DNA of 64,000 nt from Halioxenophilus aromaticivorans (GCF_042850945.1 NZ_AP031496.1:3906001-3970000), one strand, 5' to 3'. Counted from the first letter of the stretch, positions 27,581-36,913 are shown. Translations and numbers: made by a program. The notes: generated from the letters alone by a model not told the origin.

Positions 27581-27723
27581 TGAACATTCGCCCCGGTGCA
27601 GGGCTGGGGTGATGTTTTTTAGATTGGCAAAACGGCAGTAGGAACAACACACAGATACTTATTTTCTGCCGTGGAAGTTGGGATAGTTTAGCTTGTCGAT
27701 ACTTCAATAACGTTAAACGCCGG

Positions 27724-27753
27724 AAAACCGCAGCCTTTGGCTGCGGTTTTTTT
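27724..27753. terminator. bidirectional intrinsic terminator after aceA
   Basis: AAAACCGCAGCC (27724-27735) and GGCTGCGGTTTT (27739-27750) pair perfectly around a TTT loop and continue into a T-run to 27753. A-rich sequence on the left gives the U-tract on the other strand, so it can end both aceA and the convergent gene, whose stop codon lies in it. Confidence 0.85.
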
Positions 27754-28996
27754 ATGGCTCGTCCAAATCCCGCAACTCAGCTTCAATGATTTTTCGCTCC
27801 CACAGGTTTTTGTTACCGGTTTGCTGTTGCAGCAGTTTCAACGCCTCTGCCCTAACGGTTTTAGCCTGCGTTGAGTTTTTCTCCGCTGCCAAAGCTATAT
27901 CCAATAAATGCAAAGCGTGTAGCGGCTGCAGTTGATTGAGGTAGGCTTGCGCTCGCTCTATCAATGGTTGCACACCACCCAACAATTCCTTTAGATCACC
28001 GGCAATACTGGAAGCCGGAACGGAATACAGGTCGGTTATGCCTCGCTCGGGCTCCTGCCAGCCGGTATATTCGTGATAAATAGCGCGTATATTCCAGGAT
28101 AATTTTCCGTATTCCTCGGTTAGCAACAGACCATCTGGCGGCTGGATATCAGCCATCAAACGGCGCAGGCCCACCCCTGCGTTCATCCCGGCAATGGTTT
28201 TATCGTGCACCCATTGCATTGCGTCAATGATGCGCGTCAGTTGTTTATGTATTTTCGCTTGGTCTTGGATATCCTCGTGGCCGGTTAAAATTTGCTTGGG
28301 TTTTAAATGGCGCACTCGTTTGGCCGAATCAATAAAAGCCAAAGCACTGCGGGGTTTATCGCCCCTTAGGGTGTTTAAATTGGGGTAGTTGCCAAACAGC
28401 GGGCCAAACAGGTTACCAACAATGGCAATTTCTTCATCCGGCAACCAAACCATCGCAGCACTGCGTGTTTCACCTCCGGGGGTGGATATAAGCTCAAACC
28501 GCCTGCCACCTAGGGTAAACGACAGGTAATCATCGAACAGGCAATCCGGCAGGATTTCCTGGCTCGGCACAATGTCTTTTTTTGGCCCAGTGATCTGGCT
28601 AAAAACCCGTCGCGAACCACGTTGGTAATGCTGGTTAAGCGCATTAAAATACTGCCGATCTTCTAGATAGGTGCGCTGGGCTACCACCGAATTGCTGGGT
28701 GTTTTGTAAACTTCCAAACCGCCAAACTGATTGGCATGGCTTTGGGTTAACACAATATAGCGGATGGGCTGGTCAGACACCGCAGCAAATAATTGCCGGC
28801 CGCGCTTGGCGTCGCCCAAAGCACCGGCGTTAACCAGCACACTGCCCTCATCGGTGGTGATCAAATAACTGTTGCCAATGCCGCGGCTTTCATAGATGCC
28901 AGCGGCCCGCTCGATCGCCTGGGTTTGCCCCTGCCCGGACTGCACCATGCTGGCTACTGTTAATGCCGGATCACTACCCTGCCTGTCATCTGCCAT
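27752..28996 (-). CDS. alkylsulfatase-like MBL-fold protein with a lost metal motif
   Basis: This 414-residue protein has the MBL fold plus the alkylsulfatase dimerisation domain (PNLNTLRGDKPRSALAFIDS then YHEYTGW). It lacks a signal peptide. The HxHxDH metal motif of SdsA1-type sulfatases is replaced by QSHANQ in VLTQSHANQFGGL: three ligands became Gln, Asn and Gln. The later acidic ligand region reads VGNLFGP instead of carrying Glu, though GH in LTGHEDI remains. It is therefore probably not a normal zinc sulfatase; a binding, regulatory or altered catalytic role is possible. It faces a dehydrogenase-sulfotransferase cassette. Confidence 0.75.
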   Translation of the reverse strand: MADDRQGSDPALTVASMVQSGQGQTQAIERAAGIYESRGIGNSYLITTDEGSVLVNAGALGDAKRGRQLFAAVSDQPIRYIVLTQSHANQFGGLEVYKTPSNSVVAQRTYLEDRQYFNALNQHYQRGSRRVFSQITGPKKDIVPSQEILPDCLFDDYLSFTLGGRRFELISTPGGETRSAAMVWLPDEEIAIVGNLFGPLFGNYPNLNTLRGDKPRSALAFIDSAKRVRHLKPKQILTGHEDIQDQAKIHKQLTRIIDAMQWVHDKTIAGMNAGVGLRRLMADIQPPDGLLLTEEYGKLSWNIRAIYHEYTGWQEPERGITDLYSVPASSIAGDLKELLGGVQPLIERAQAYLNQLQPLHALHLLDIALAAEKNSTQAKTVRAEALKLLQQQTGNKNLWERKIIEAELRDLDEP

Positions 28997-29347
28997 TACT
29001 GTTTACCGTTATTGTAATTTAGCGTTACTGTTGGTTATCGATATTGTTAATTACCACTACTCTTTAGAAGCTCAATTAGGTACTCAACCATAAAAATCGG
29101 AAGCCCTGGAAATAGCCTGACTAAGGATCAGTATTCAATGTTTCCAACGGTATACCCAATACCCCACATCAAGGATGTATAACTTCACCCACACAAAAAC
29201 ATAAGCCAGCCCCCAATAACACAGCGCCGTGTCCTTTTTAAAAAGTTATGGCATAAATCCGAAATCACTTAGCTTGTGTTAGCCGGTGATAATTTCTACT
29301 GTACTGAACCTCCCCCATTTACAACGATAACAACAGGGTTCAGCACA
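28997..29347. other. 351-bp divergent intergenic region with a hairpin before the ADH start
   Basis: The spacer separates the MBL gene from the dehydrogenase cassette. CTGAACC (29304-29310) and GGTTCAG (29337-29343) form a 7-bp inverted repeat ending 4 bases before the ATG at 29348. Folded in mRNA, it could mask the start. No other gene or RNA is visible. Confidence 0.45.
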
Positions 29348-30367
29348 ATGAAAATGGCTGTATTGCACGCCCCGCTCGATCTACGGCTGGATGAATTCCC
29401 CAAGCCTAGCATCGGCCCCAAGGATATTTTGGTTCAGGTGATCTCGGCCGGCATCTGCGGAACCGATTTGCACTTTCGCCACATGGGCCCGCGTTTTCCA
29501 GACAAACCTATGCCGCTGGGCCACGAGTTTGCCGGCGATATCATTGCCGTAGGTGCAGGCGTGACCGGCTTTGCTGTGGGAGAACGTGTGGCCTATAACT
29601 CCAACAACAGCCCAGCGGATATGGGGCGCGGTGGCGAATGCGGTGGTTTTAGTCATTTTGTGGCGCTACGAGATGTGGACCAACATCCACAATCCCTGTG
29701 CCGTATTCCTGATCACGTCAGTTACGATCACGCCGCATTGGTGGAGCCAATTTCTGTAGGCACCCACGCGGTGACCCGGGCCGACCCTAAGCCAGGAGAA
29801 AGCATCACCCTGTTCGGCGCAGGCCCCATTGGCCTGGGTATTATTATGACGCTGGTCAGCCGTGGGCTAACGGACATTGTGGTGTTTGACCTATCGCCGT
29901 TGCGCCGGGAAATGGCGCTTAAGGTTGGTGCAAAGGCCGCCTACGACCCGCGAGAAAGCCCACCTAAAGAGGTGCTTAGTCAGCTGCGAGGCACCGGCCC
30001 CATCTGGGGTATTCCCCACCCTAAAACGGATATCTACTTTGAAGCCAGCGGCGCACCGGGATTGATTGCCGATATCGCCGGGTTTTGCAATAAAAATAGC
30101 CGCATTATTACCATCGCCGTTCACAGACAACCGCTGGAGCTTGATGCCACCAAAATCATGAGTAAAGAAATCAGCTTAATCGGCTCACAGGGGTATCCCA
30201 CTGAATTCCCCGAGGTAATGGCCAAGCTCGCCAGCGGCGAAATCAATGCCGAGACCATGATCAGCCATCGGTTTCCTTTTAGCGAATTTAACCAGGCGTT
30301 TGCTACCGCCGACGATGCAAGCTCCGCGGCCAAAGTGGTGCTGCAATTTTCTGACACAGTACAATAA
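29348..30367 (+). CDS. zinc-type medium-chain alcohol dehydrogenase
   Basis: This is an NAD(P)-dependent medium-chain dehydrogenase of 339 residues. Catalytic zinc ligands are visible in GICGTDLHF (Cys), PLGHEFAGD (His-Glu) and the later VEPIS Glu. The Rossmann motif is LFGAGPIGLGI near 163. The four-cysteine structural zinc lobe is missing: NSNNSPADMGRGGECGG keeps one Cys. ATG 29348 begins at the family start; ATG 29354 is also possible, and 29276 would add 24 unlikely residues. It is followed 2 bp later by a sulfotransferase gene. Substrate unknown; a hydroxylated lipid or sterol-like alcohol is a guess from context. Confidence 0.85.
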   Translation: MKMAVLHAPLDLRLDEFPKPSIGPKDILVQVISAGICGTDLHFRHMGPRFPDKPMPLGHEFAGDIIAVGAGVTGFAVGERVAYNSNNSPADMGRGGECGGFSHFVALRDVDQHPQSLCRIPDHVSYDHAALVEPISVGTHAVTRADPKPGESITLFGAGPIGLGIIMTLVSRGLTDIVVFDLSPLRREMALKVGAKAAYDPRESPPKEVLSQLRGTGPIWGIPHPKTDIYFEASGAPGLIADIAGFCNKNSRIITIAVHRQPLELDATKIMSKEISLIGSQGYPTEFPEVMAKLASGEINAETMISHRFPFSEFNQAFATADDASSAAKVVLQFSDTVQ

Positions 30368-30369
30368 TT

Positions 30370-31509
30370 ATGACCATTACCTTTGATGAAATAGTAAACG
30401 CCGCTCGAGAAGCCACCGGACTACCGGACCCAGATCAAGACACCTGGCAAGACGGCCTGGGAATACTGCTGCGCGATCACGCCAAGGCAGGCCTGCTATC
30501 GGAGCGAGGTGAAGGCATTATTCGCCGGCGTTACACCAATGCTTTAGCCACCAGAATGCAAGTGGACGACTATTTGCGCCGCCACCCAGAGGTGCTAGAA
30601 ACGCCGGTAAAACGCCCGGTGTTTATTTTAGGCTTGGTGCGCACCGGCACGACCATGACCAGCTATTTAATGGATGCCGACCCAGCCAACCGCTCTTTAT
30701 TACGCTGGGAAGCCTATAACGCCGCCCCGCCGGCGGCCCCAGGTGCCTTAACCACAGACGAACGCTGCCAGGCCGAGCTTGCCATAGATAAAAAAATGCT
30801 CAGCGAAAACCCGCAGATGTTTACCACCCATTTTGAATCCGCCGATGGGCCAACAGAGTGCGTACATCTATTAGCGCAGGACTTTCGCTCCATGATGTAC
30901 GCCGCGCTGTCTACCGTACCGGTGTTTTCCGATTGGATTCTCGACTGCGACATGAGCTCGGCCTACGAGCACCGCAAGCGAGCATTACAAATTTTGCAGT
31001 CCACCAACCCAGGTCGCTGGGTTTTAAAAATGCCTTCCGACTCTCTATTTATAGAGACATTATTTAAGACCTTCCCAGACGCAAAAGTCATTTGGACGCA
31101 CCGAGACCCTTACAAGGCCTTCGCCAGCTCGTTTAGTATGCGCGGCAAATCCCGCCATATCTTTAATAAAGATATGGATCAACCCTTTATGCGCTGCAAA
31201 TGGCCCAAGCAACTTGCATTACATGTCACCCGGCCGTTACAAATGCAACAGCAACGCCCAAATGACATCTACAACCTGTATTATGACGACCTTATGGCCG
31301 ACCCTGTAAACGCCATGAAGAATATTTATGCCTGGCTTGGCGACGAATGGACCAACCAGGCCGAAGCCGGTATGCAACAATGGCTGCAGGACAACCCACA
31401 AAACCGTTTTGGCTCCCACGATTACTCGCTGGAAGAATGGGGCTTTAGCCGGCAAGAATTGGAGCCGTATTTTGCCGAGTATCTCGCCGCTCACCCGGTG
31501 GCGAAATAA
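30370..31509 (+). CDS. sulfotransferase family protein
   Basis: This 379-residue cytosolic protein has the PAPS-binding loop FILGLVRTGTTMTSYLM near residue 78. The second phosphate-binding part is VLKMPSDSLFIETLFKTFPDAKVIWTHRDP (about 218-247), as in the Sulfotransfer_3 family. Members transfer sulfate from PAPS, or are repurposed for related group transfers. It starts 2 bp after the dehydrogenase stop and ends 2 bp before the hydrolase, so the three form one operon. The acceptor is not known. There is no signal peptide. Confidence 0.87.
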   Translation: MTITFDEIVNAAREATGLPDPDQDTWQDGLGILLRDHAKAGLLSERGEGIIRRRYTNALATRMQVDDYLRRHPEVLETPVKRPVFILGLVRTGTTMTSYLMDADPANRSLLRWEAYNAAPPAAPGALTTDERCQAELAIDKKMLSENPQMFTTHFESADGPTECVHLLAQDFRSMMYAALSTVPVFSDWILDCDMSSAYEHRKRALQILQSTNPGRWVLKMPSDSLFIETLFKTFPDAKVIWTHRDPYKAFASSFSMRGKSRHIFNKDMDQPFMRCKWPKQLALHVTRPLQMQQQRPNDIYNLYYDDLMADPVNAMKNIYAWLGDEWTNQAEAGMQQWLQDNPQNRFGSHDYSLEEWGFSRQELEPYFAEYLAAHPVAK

Positions 31510-31511
31510 CC

Positions 31512-32279
31512 GTGGCTACCCAATGCGTGTTTATGCATGGTGGCGGCCAGGGTAGCTGGGTTTGGGCACCGTTAATTAGCGCACTTAAAAACCGCGCCCG
31601 GGGTGCCATAAAAGGTGCCATAACAGATGCCATAACAACCGTTGCACTGGATGTGCCCGGCTGCGGCACAAAACGCGACAGAAAGACCGATGACTTAACG
31701 CTGCCTGATGTTGCCGATGAATTAATTACTGAACTGGAAAACCAAGGCTTAAGCCAGGTTATTTTGGTGGGCCATTCCCAAGCCGGCCAACTGATGGCAC
31801 AAATGGCGTTGCGCAAACCGGGTTTATTTAGCCAATTGGTATTTATTGCTTGTTCCATTCCCCTACCTGGCCAAACCGTGATGCAAATGTTGGGCACAAG
31901 CCTGCACGGTGAAAACGATGCCGAAGTAGGTTGGCCCCTGTCCCCCGCCGAATCCGACATCACCAGCCGTTATCAGGCCATGTTTTGCAATGATATGAGC
32001 GACCAGCAGAGCAAGGCATTTTTTCAACAGCTAGGCTATGACAACTGGCCCGCAAAAACCTACGCCTTTACGGATTGGCAAACAGAGCATCTAGCCAGTA
32101 TTCCCTCAACCTTTGTGCTGTGCCGCCAAGACCAGAGCCTGCCGCTAAATTGGCAAAAAATCTTTGCTAATCGATTCAAAGCAAACACAACGCTCTCCAT
32201 AGACGCCGGCCACCAAGCCATGCTCACTCAGCCAGAGAGCTTAGCAAAGTTGCTGTGGCTACATTGGCAAGGCCGGTAG
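31512..32279 (+). CDS. alpha/beta hydrolase, third gene of the sulfotransferase operon
   Basis: This 255-residue alpha/beta hydrolase has the oxyanion motif FMHGGGQGSWVWAPL at the N-terminus and the nucleophile elbow VGHSQAGQLMAQMAL near residue 88. The catalytic His is likely in DAGHQAMLTQPE near 235. It resembles the pheophorbide esterase/hydroxynitrile lyase-like group. The start is GTG at 31512, 2 bp after the sulfotransferase stop; no ATG fits. It probably hydrolyses an ester or lactone in the same pathway. Convergent with a carboxylesterase gene 6 bp away. Confidence 0.85.
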   Translation: MATQCVFMHGGGQGSWVWAPLISALKNRARGAIKGAITDAITTVALDVPGCGTKRDRKTDDLTLPDVADELITELENQGLSQVILVGHSQAGQLMAQMALRKPGLFSQLVFIACSIPLPGQTVMQMLGTSLHGENDAEVGWPLSPAESDITSRYQAMFCNDMSDQQSKAFFQQLGYDNWPAKTYAFTDWQTEHLASIPSTFVLCRQDQSLPLNWQKIFANRFKANTTLSIDAGHQAMLTQPESLAKLLWLHWQGR

Positions 32280-32285
32280 TTATTA

Positions 32286-34106
32286 TTAAATACGCCCTTG
32301 GAAATTCTCTTTAGGGTAATCCTCGCATCCCCATTGTTGGTATTCTTGCTCGTCGTAAAACTCCATGGTGAGCCCGTACCAAAATAACTGGGTATACAAT
32401 TCACAGCGTTTCTCTTGGCTGTTGATTTTATCGTCTTGTTTAAGGCGCTGCTTTAAATCTCTCACAGAAACCGAATGGTCAATCATGCGTATGCCTTTGG
32501 GCTGGCCATCTAACACCAATTTTTGGGTTTGTTTGTCACCCCAGCTTTGCCATTGCGGTAACTGGTTACTTTTACCCTTACCCGGGTTGCCAGTATGGGC
32601 AAATTCGGCCCAGTAATCTTGCATGGCATGCTCTAAGCTTTGCCTGGCGGGTTTGTCCTCAGCCATGGCAAATAACGGCAATGTGTCCACGCCATCGGTA
32701 CCAAATAAAAAGGTGACTTCAATACCGTGGGCTGCGCCAAAGGCCTGGGCCATATCAAATCCCATAACGGTTTTTTGATGTGCCCAATCAAAGCGGTAAG
32801 CATATACATTTCCCGGCAGGCTTTCGGCCAGCACCTGGGCCGGCTCTGTTACGCCGATGGCTTGCCATTGATCGGAGAAATAACCACTGATGTGGTTAAG
32901 GTTTTCTGGCTGTACCACCTTAGGTAAGATACCCAAACGGAAATCGGTAAACCCTTCGTCGTTCCACAACCAAATTTTATATTCATCTCGGTTATTACCA
33001 ATGATTACAGGAACGCTGTTAAAGTTTTGTGCATCCGAAAACACCTCTAGCAACGATTGTTTTGGCAGTGCAATACCATCACGAATATTGGCCAATACAA
33101 AGTAGCCCAATGCGCCCCTGGGCTGGGCCGCTGCAAATAACGCCTTGGGTTCCAGGCTTTGTAGGTAATTCACTAACTCATCCGGAGCCATGGATTCCTG
33201 TATTGCTTTAGCCTCTAACCTATTCGATGCTCTACCCTGATCGATTAACACGCTGTTAATCCACTCCTTGGCGCTGTAAGCAAAGCCGGGCTCGGCGTCA
33301 TCCAGGTAATTTTCTGCCCAACTCTGAGGGATAGTTTGGGTGTTGCCACTTTGCACAATGGCTTTATGAAACAAGCCTTCCGCCAGTGGTGACCCCAGCA
33401 GAGAGTACACCTGAAAATCACCGGCACTTTGGCCAAAAATCGTGACATTGTTTGGGTTACCGCCAAAAGCGGGAATATTCTCCTGCACCCACTCTAGCGC
33501 CAAGATCATATCCAGCGTGGCGAAATTACTGGTTTTATCGTTTAATTGAGACGCAGTTTGCCTCAGCGCAGGGTGGCTCAACCAACCTAATAAACCCAGC
33601 CGATACTGCAAGGCCACCACAATCACATCGCCCCTGCCGGCTAAGTCGTGGTAGCGAATGGCACTGCTCATACCCATGGTGTTAGCGCCGCCATGTATCC
33701 ACTCCATTACCGGTAAATTAGCATCGTGCAATTCTGATGGCGGTATTCTCGGCGACCAAATATCCAAGTTTAAGCAGTCCTCCTCTCCCATAACTTTGCG
33801 CTGGCCGAACAACTCAAACAGCAGTATCTGTGGGCACATGGGGCCGCTCTCCAAGGCCTCCAGCACACCCTGCCAGGGTTTAGCGGGAAGTGGAGCGCTC
33901 CAACGTAAATTGCCCACTGGGGGCTGGGCAAACGGTACTCCTAACCAGGCGTAGGTGTTGGATTTATCAGCAAACCCTACCAGGGTGCCGGATGGCGTGT
34001 GCCTGGTTGAATCGTTACCTAACTCTGTTGTATCGGGTAACAAGGCAAGCCCAACAATTACCAGCGGCACTCCCAGCAACATCGTCCATTTGAGTTTTTT
34101 GTTCAT
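32286..34106 (-). CDS. exported type-B carboxylesterase
   Basis: This 606-residue carboxylesterase/cholinesterase-family enzyme begins with a signal or anchor segment (KWTMLLGVPLVIVGLALLP). The oxyanion motif is EWIHGGANTMG, the nucleophile elbow IFGQSAGDF (Gln replaces the usual Glu), the acid lies in NNRDEYKIW and the His in GAAHGIEVTFLFG. It cleaves esters or lactones outside the cytoplasm. It is convergent with the dehydrogenase-sulfotransferase-hydrolase operon and likely belongs to the same substrate theme (inference). The 34107-34474 spacer upstream probably holds its promoter. Confidence 0.88.
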   Translation of the reverse strand: MNKKLKWTMLLGVPLVIVGLALLPDTTELGNDSTRHTPSGTLVGFADKSNTYAWLGVPFAQPPVGNLRWSAPLPAKPWQGVLEALESGPMCPQILLFELFGQRKVMGEEDCLNLDIWSPRIPPSELHDANLPVMEWIHGGANTMGMSSAIRYHDLAGRGDVIVVALQYRLGLLGWLSHPALRQTASQLNDKTSNFATLDMILALEWVQENIPAFGGNPNNVTIFGQSAGDFQVYSLLGSPLAEGLFHKAIVQSGNTQTIPQSWAENYLDDAEPGFAYSAKEWINSVLIDQGRASNRLEAKAIQESMAPDELVNYLQSLEPKALFAAAQPRGALGYFVLANIRDGIALPKQSLLEVFSDAQNFNSVPVIIGNNRDEYKIWLWNDEGFTDFRLGILPKVVQPENLNHISGYFSDQWQAIGVTEPAQVLAESLPGNVYAYRFDWAHQKTVMGFDMAQAFGAAHGIEVTFLFGTDGVDTLPLFAMAEDKPARQSLEHAMQDYWAEFAHTGNPGKGKSNQLPQWQSWGDKQTQKLVLDGQPKGIRMIDHSVSVRDLKQRLKQDDKINSQEKRCELYTQLFWYGLTMEFYDEQEYQQWGCEDYPKENFQGRI

Positions 34107-34474
34107 TATTATTTCATCATGTAAGCAGTAGACCCCAGATTGTAAATGACTGAATTATGAAAGATTTAGGTTCAACAATTTTTCTATATCGCGAAAAGGA
34201 CGTAGCTATGAATTCGCACATTACGATGAATGCTTCGACTGGCTCGACCCTAGCTAGACAATTAAAAGCAAATATCACTTTAACTTTTATTAACGCTAAC
34301 AGGCCAAATTTCACCCACCTGCACTTGACGCCAAATTCAACATGGAGGTTCATTTTACAATTGATGCTGGGAGCTTACTGCGTCGCGTGCATGGAATGTG
34401 GGTTGGCTAAAAATAATTAAATCGGGAAGAGTCGTTGCGCCATGGATTTTATTTACGGATAAAAGAGCAATTCT
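34107..34474. other. gene-poor spacer upstream of the carboxylesterase
   Basis: This AT-rich stretch contains an open frame with ATG at 34208 behind AAAAGGA, giving 70 residues with no recognisable features. I treat it as doubtful. The region adjoins decayed sequence at 34475 and may itself be remnant DNA. Confidence 0.35.
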
Positions 34475-34836
34475 ATGCAGAGAAAATACAAGGCGAGTAT
34501 TTTTGCGGTAGCACTCGTCACCACAACAAAAGCAACCGCCGATATTGTGATAGATCGCTGCACTGGCCGCCACTGCGAAGCTCATCGCTGGCGGCGATGT
34601 CGGCCATAATTTAGCTACGATATCGGCAGCGGAAATCAACATAGGCGGCGCCATTAATGTTGCAGGCCTAACCGCCACAGGTTTACCCATGGCAGATAAT
34701 TAACCTACCTCCAGCGAAACTCAACCGATCTGCATACCAGCAATCGCTTAATAATATCGCCTCGCCACCAGACTCTGTGAAGGTGGAAAGTGATTTAGGC
34801 GGTACCAGCACAATTCCCGTTACCATTCAGAACTAA
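34475..34836 (+). pseudogene. decayed gene for a small exported protein
   Basis: The frame opens MQRKYKASIFAVALVTTTKA, a signal-peptide-like start, but stops after 44 codons. In another frame the sequence continues protein-like with KLIAGGDVGHNLATIS and EINIGGAINVAGLTATG to a stop near 34703. A third frame then gives YQQSLNNIASPPDSVKVESD and ends TIPVTIQN at 34836. Three consecutive protein-like segments in shifted frames suggest two frameshifts in one old gene. The Gly/Ala-rich middle suggests an exported structural protein. A terminator-like hairpin follows at 34852. Confidence 0.4.
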
Positions 34837-34851
34837 GCTCGCCAATTCGAC

Positions 34852-34873
34852 GCAAGGGGCCTTGGCCCCTTGC
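34852..34873. terminator. GC-rich hairpin after the decayed gene
   Basis: GCAAGGGGCC and GGCCCCTTGC form a perfect 10-bp stem around TT. It lacks a T-run on either side. Its position between the decayed plus-strand gene and the convergent AraC gene fits a transcription end for one or both. Confidence 0.5.
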
Positions 34874-34909
34874 TGAGATTATCTAACCTGGCCTTATGCT
34901 ATAAGCCAG

Positions 34910-35896
34910 CTAAGAACACTGTGAATGCCTCACAGGCGATTCCCCCATAACCCGCTTATACGCCCGCGAAAACGCCGCTTCTGATTGATAACCAAGCTCT
35001 TCGGCCAACTGGCCCAAGCTAATAGACCCGGTTTTTAATCGAGAGCGCGCCAAGCTCATCCGCCATTCGGTAAGATATTGTTTTACCGAGCTGCCAATAA
35101 TTTCACTGAACCTTGCTGAAAATCCCGAGCGCGACATCCCCGCCTGCTGGGCCAGTCGCTCCACCGTCCAGTCCGATTCCGGGTGGTTGTGAATTGCCGC
35201 CAGGGCTTTGCCGATTTTTGGGTCTTTTAACGCCGCTAACCAACCTTGCGCCGCCTCCGGTGCAGTGGCAATCCAGTGACGTATGGCGCGAATGACGATG
35301 ATGTCGGCCAGATGAGCGACGACGGTCTCACCGCCTGCGGCCATGGTGGTTGCTTCGTCGGCCATCAATTGAATCAACGGCCCAAGCTGCTGCACACATT
35401 GGCCATCTTCGCTTTTTATATGAATGATGGGCGGCAACTGACTGATAAGTTTTTCGCCGGCCACGTGATCGAAGCTCAGCACCCCGCAGGTAATATTGGT
35501 GCGTTCACCACCACCGCCGTAACGCAACAGCTCAAACCGCTCAGATAGCTTAACCACTGGAATATCAAAAAATGGCTCACAGGGTTGAGTTTCAGCACTG
35601 GAAATTAGATGCCCCTCGCCCCTGGGTAACAGTGCAAGATCGCCCGGCTGTAACAGGACGTTAGCGTAATTAGGAAAACGCAGCCACACACTCCCCTGGG
35701 TAACAATGTGGAACATCATCTTATCTTTCATGACAGGCATATCGATGCCCCAGGGCGCGGTTAATTCCGAACTGGCGTAGATCAGCCCATTGAGCCTAAG
35801 CGCACACAGGGTTTCGCCCAAGGTGTCAGAAATTTCGGGTATGTCTCGCTGTTTTGCCACCACCACAATGCACTCCCTTTCATCGGAAACCAGCAA
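34910..35896 (-). CDS. AraC-family regulator with cupin sensor
   Basis: This 328-residue protein has an N-terminal cupin_6-type sensor (KMMFHIVTQGSVWLRFPNYANVLLQPGDLALLPRG is split across about 60-95) and a C-terminal AraC double HTH (about 228-325: WTVERLAQQAGMSRSGFSARF and LGQLAEELGYQSEAAFSRAYKR). It is divergent from the NmrA-family gene with a 156-bp spacer, the usual place for its operator. It likely controls the NmrA-DUF1772 pair in response to an unknown small molecule. Confidence 0.9.
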   Translation of the reverse strand: MLVSDERECIVVVAKQRDIPEISDTLGETLCALRLNGLIYASSELTAPWGIDMPVMKDKMMFHIVTQGSVWLRFPNYANVLLQPGDLALLPRGEGHLISSAETQPCEPFFDIPVVKLSERFELLRYGGGGERTNITCGVLSFDHVAGEKLISQLPPIIHIKSEDGQCVQQLGPLIQLMADEATTMAAGGETVVAHLADIIVIRAIRHWIATAPEAAQGWLAALKDPKIGKALAAIHNHPESDWTVERLAQQAGMSRSGFSARFSEIIGSSVKQYLTEWRMSLARSRLKTGSISLGQLAEELGYQSEAAFSRAYKRVMGESPVRHSQCS

Positions 35897-36052
35897 AAAC
35901 TATGGTTAGTTGAGAACTAAAAATCAAGCGCCAGCCAATCCGTTGAGTTTGGACGAATTGCAATAAACCTTGGCCAAACGAGCATTAATGATTCCCCTCC
36001 TAAAGCGCACAATGCTCTGCAACAACTCACCACCACAACCTAGGAGCGAACC

Positions 36053-36913
36053 ATGCCATACAATGCAGATTTAACCGTAGCGGTAATCGGTGCCAGCGGC
36101 AAAACCGGTAGCCGTGTTGTGCGCCAGCTTACCGAGCTTGAGATTAAAACTCGCCCTCTATCAAGACAAACCTCCCCTGCTTTTGACTGGGCCAATCCTC
36201 AAGCCTGGCCGCAGGCACTAACAGGCGTTGATTCGATTTATATTACCTACCACCCCGACCTCGCCCTACCCCAAGCAAAAGACGACATCGCCCAATTAAT
36301 TACTGTGGCCAAAGCTCAAGGTGTAAAGCACTTGGTGCTTTTGTCTGGCCGGGGTGAAGACGGTGCCCAACAAGCAGAAAAACAGGTTATTCAATCAGGC
36401 TTGAACTGGAATATCGTTCGCGCCAGCTGGTTTATGCAAAATTTTAGCGAAAGCTTTATGTTAGACGGTATTTTAAACGGCGAATTAGTGCTGCCCCATC
36501 CCCAAGCCACCGAACCCTTTATTGATATCGATGACATCGCAGAGATCGCTGTGGCGGCACTCACCAAACCGGAGCTTGCCAATCGATTGTTTGAAGTCAC
36601 CGGGCCAGAACTACTGAGTTTTGCACAATGCATTGAATTACTAAGCCTGCGATTAAATAGGCCCGTTGGATTAACCACCATCGCTCTGGAGGACTACATC
36701 GCCGCGGCCCAACAACAGCCAGACTTACCCGAGGGGTTTGACTGGTTAATACACGAATTATTCAGCACCGTATTAGACGGCCGCAATGAATTTACCACCG
36801 ACACCATTAATAAAGTGTTGGGTCGGCCAGCCACCCGTTTTGAGCAATACCTAGAGAAAACGGCTGAAAACGGCGTTTGGCGAACACGCCAGCGGGAGAG
36901 CTTGCCATGTTAA
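36053..36913 (+). CDS. NmrA-family NAD(P)-binding oxidoreductase-like protein
   Basis: This 286-residue Rossmann protein starts with VAVIGASGKTGSRVVRQL, the atypical-SDR dinucleotide loop, and has VKHLVLLSGRGEDGAQQAE and NIVRASWFMQNFSE, typical of the NmrA/azoreductase-like group. The catalytic Tyr-x3-Lys of classical SDRs is not evident, so it may be a redox sensor or an isomerase/reductase. The ATG follows TAGGAGC by 7 bases. The last bases overlap the next gene (ATG at 36907). It is divergent from the AraC regulator. Confidence 0.85.
   Translation: MPYNADLTVAVIGASGKTGSRVVRQLTELEIKTRPLSRQTSPAFDWANPQAWPQALTGVDSIYITYHPDLALPQAKDDIAQLITVAKAQGVKHLVLLSGRGEDGAQQAEKQVIQSGLNWNIVRASWFMQNFSESFMLDGILNGELVLPHPQATEPFIDIDDIAEIAVAALTKPELANRLFEVTGPELLSFAQCIELLSLRLNRPVGLTTIALEDYIAAAQQQPDLPEGFDWLIHELFSTVLDGRNEFTTDTINKVLGRPATRFEQYLEKTAENGVWRTRQRESLPC

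Noticed and set aside
26924..27652. Long open frame antisense to aceA
   Set aside because: It mirrors the codon bias of a highly expressed gene on the other strand; no start context or protein-like motifs.
34208..34420. 70-codon frame behind AAAAGGA
   Set aside because: Good ribosome site but no protein-like features, and it lies beside decayed sequence; kept only as a note.
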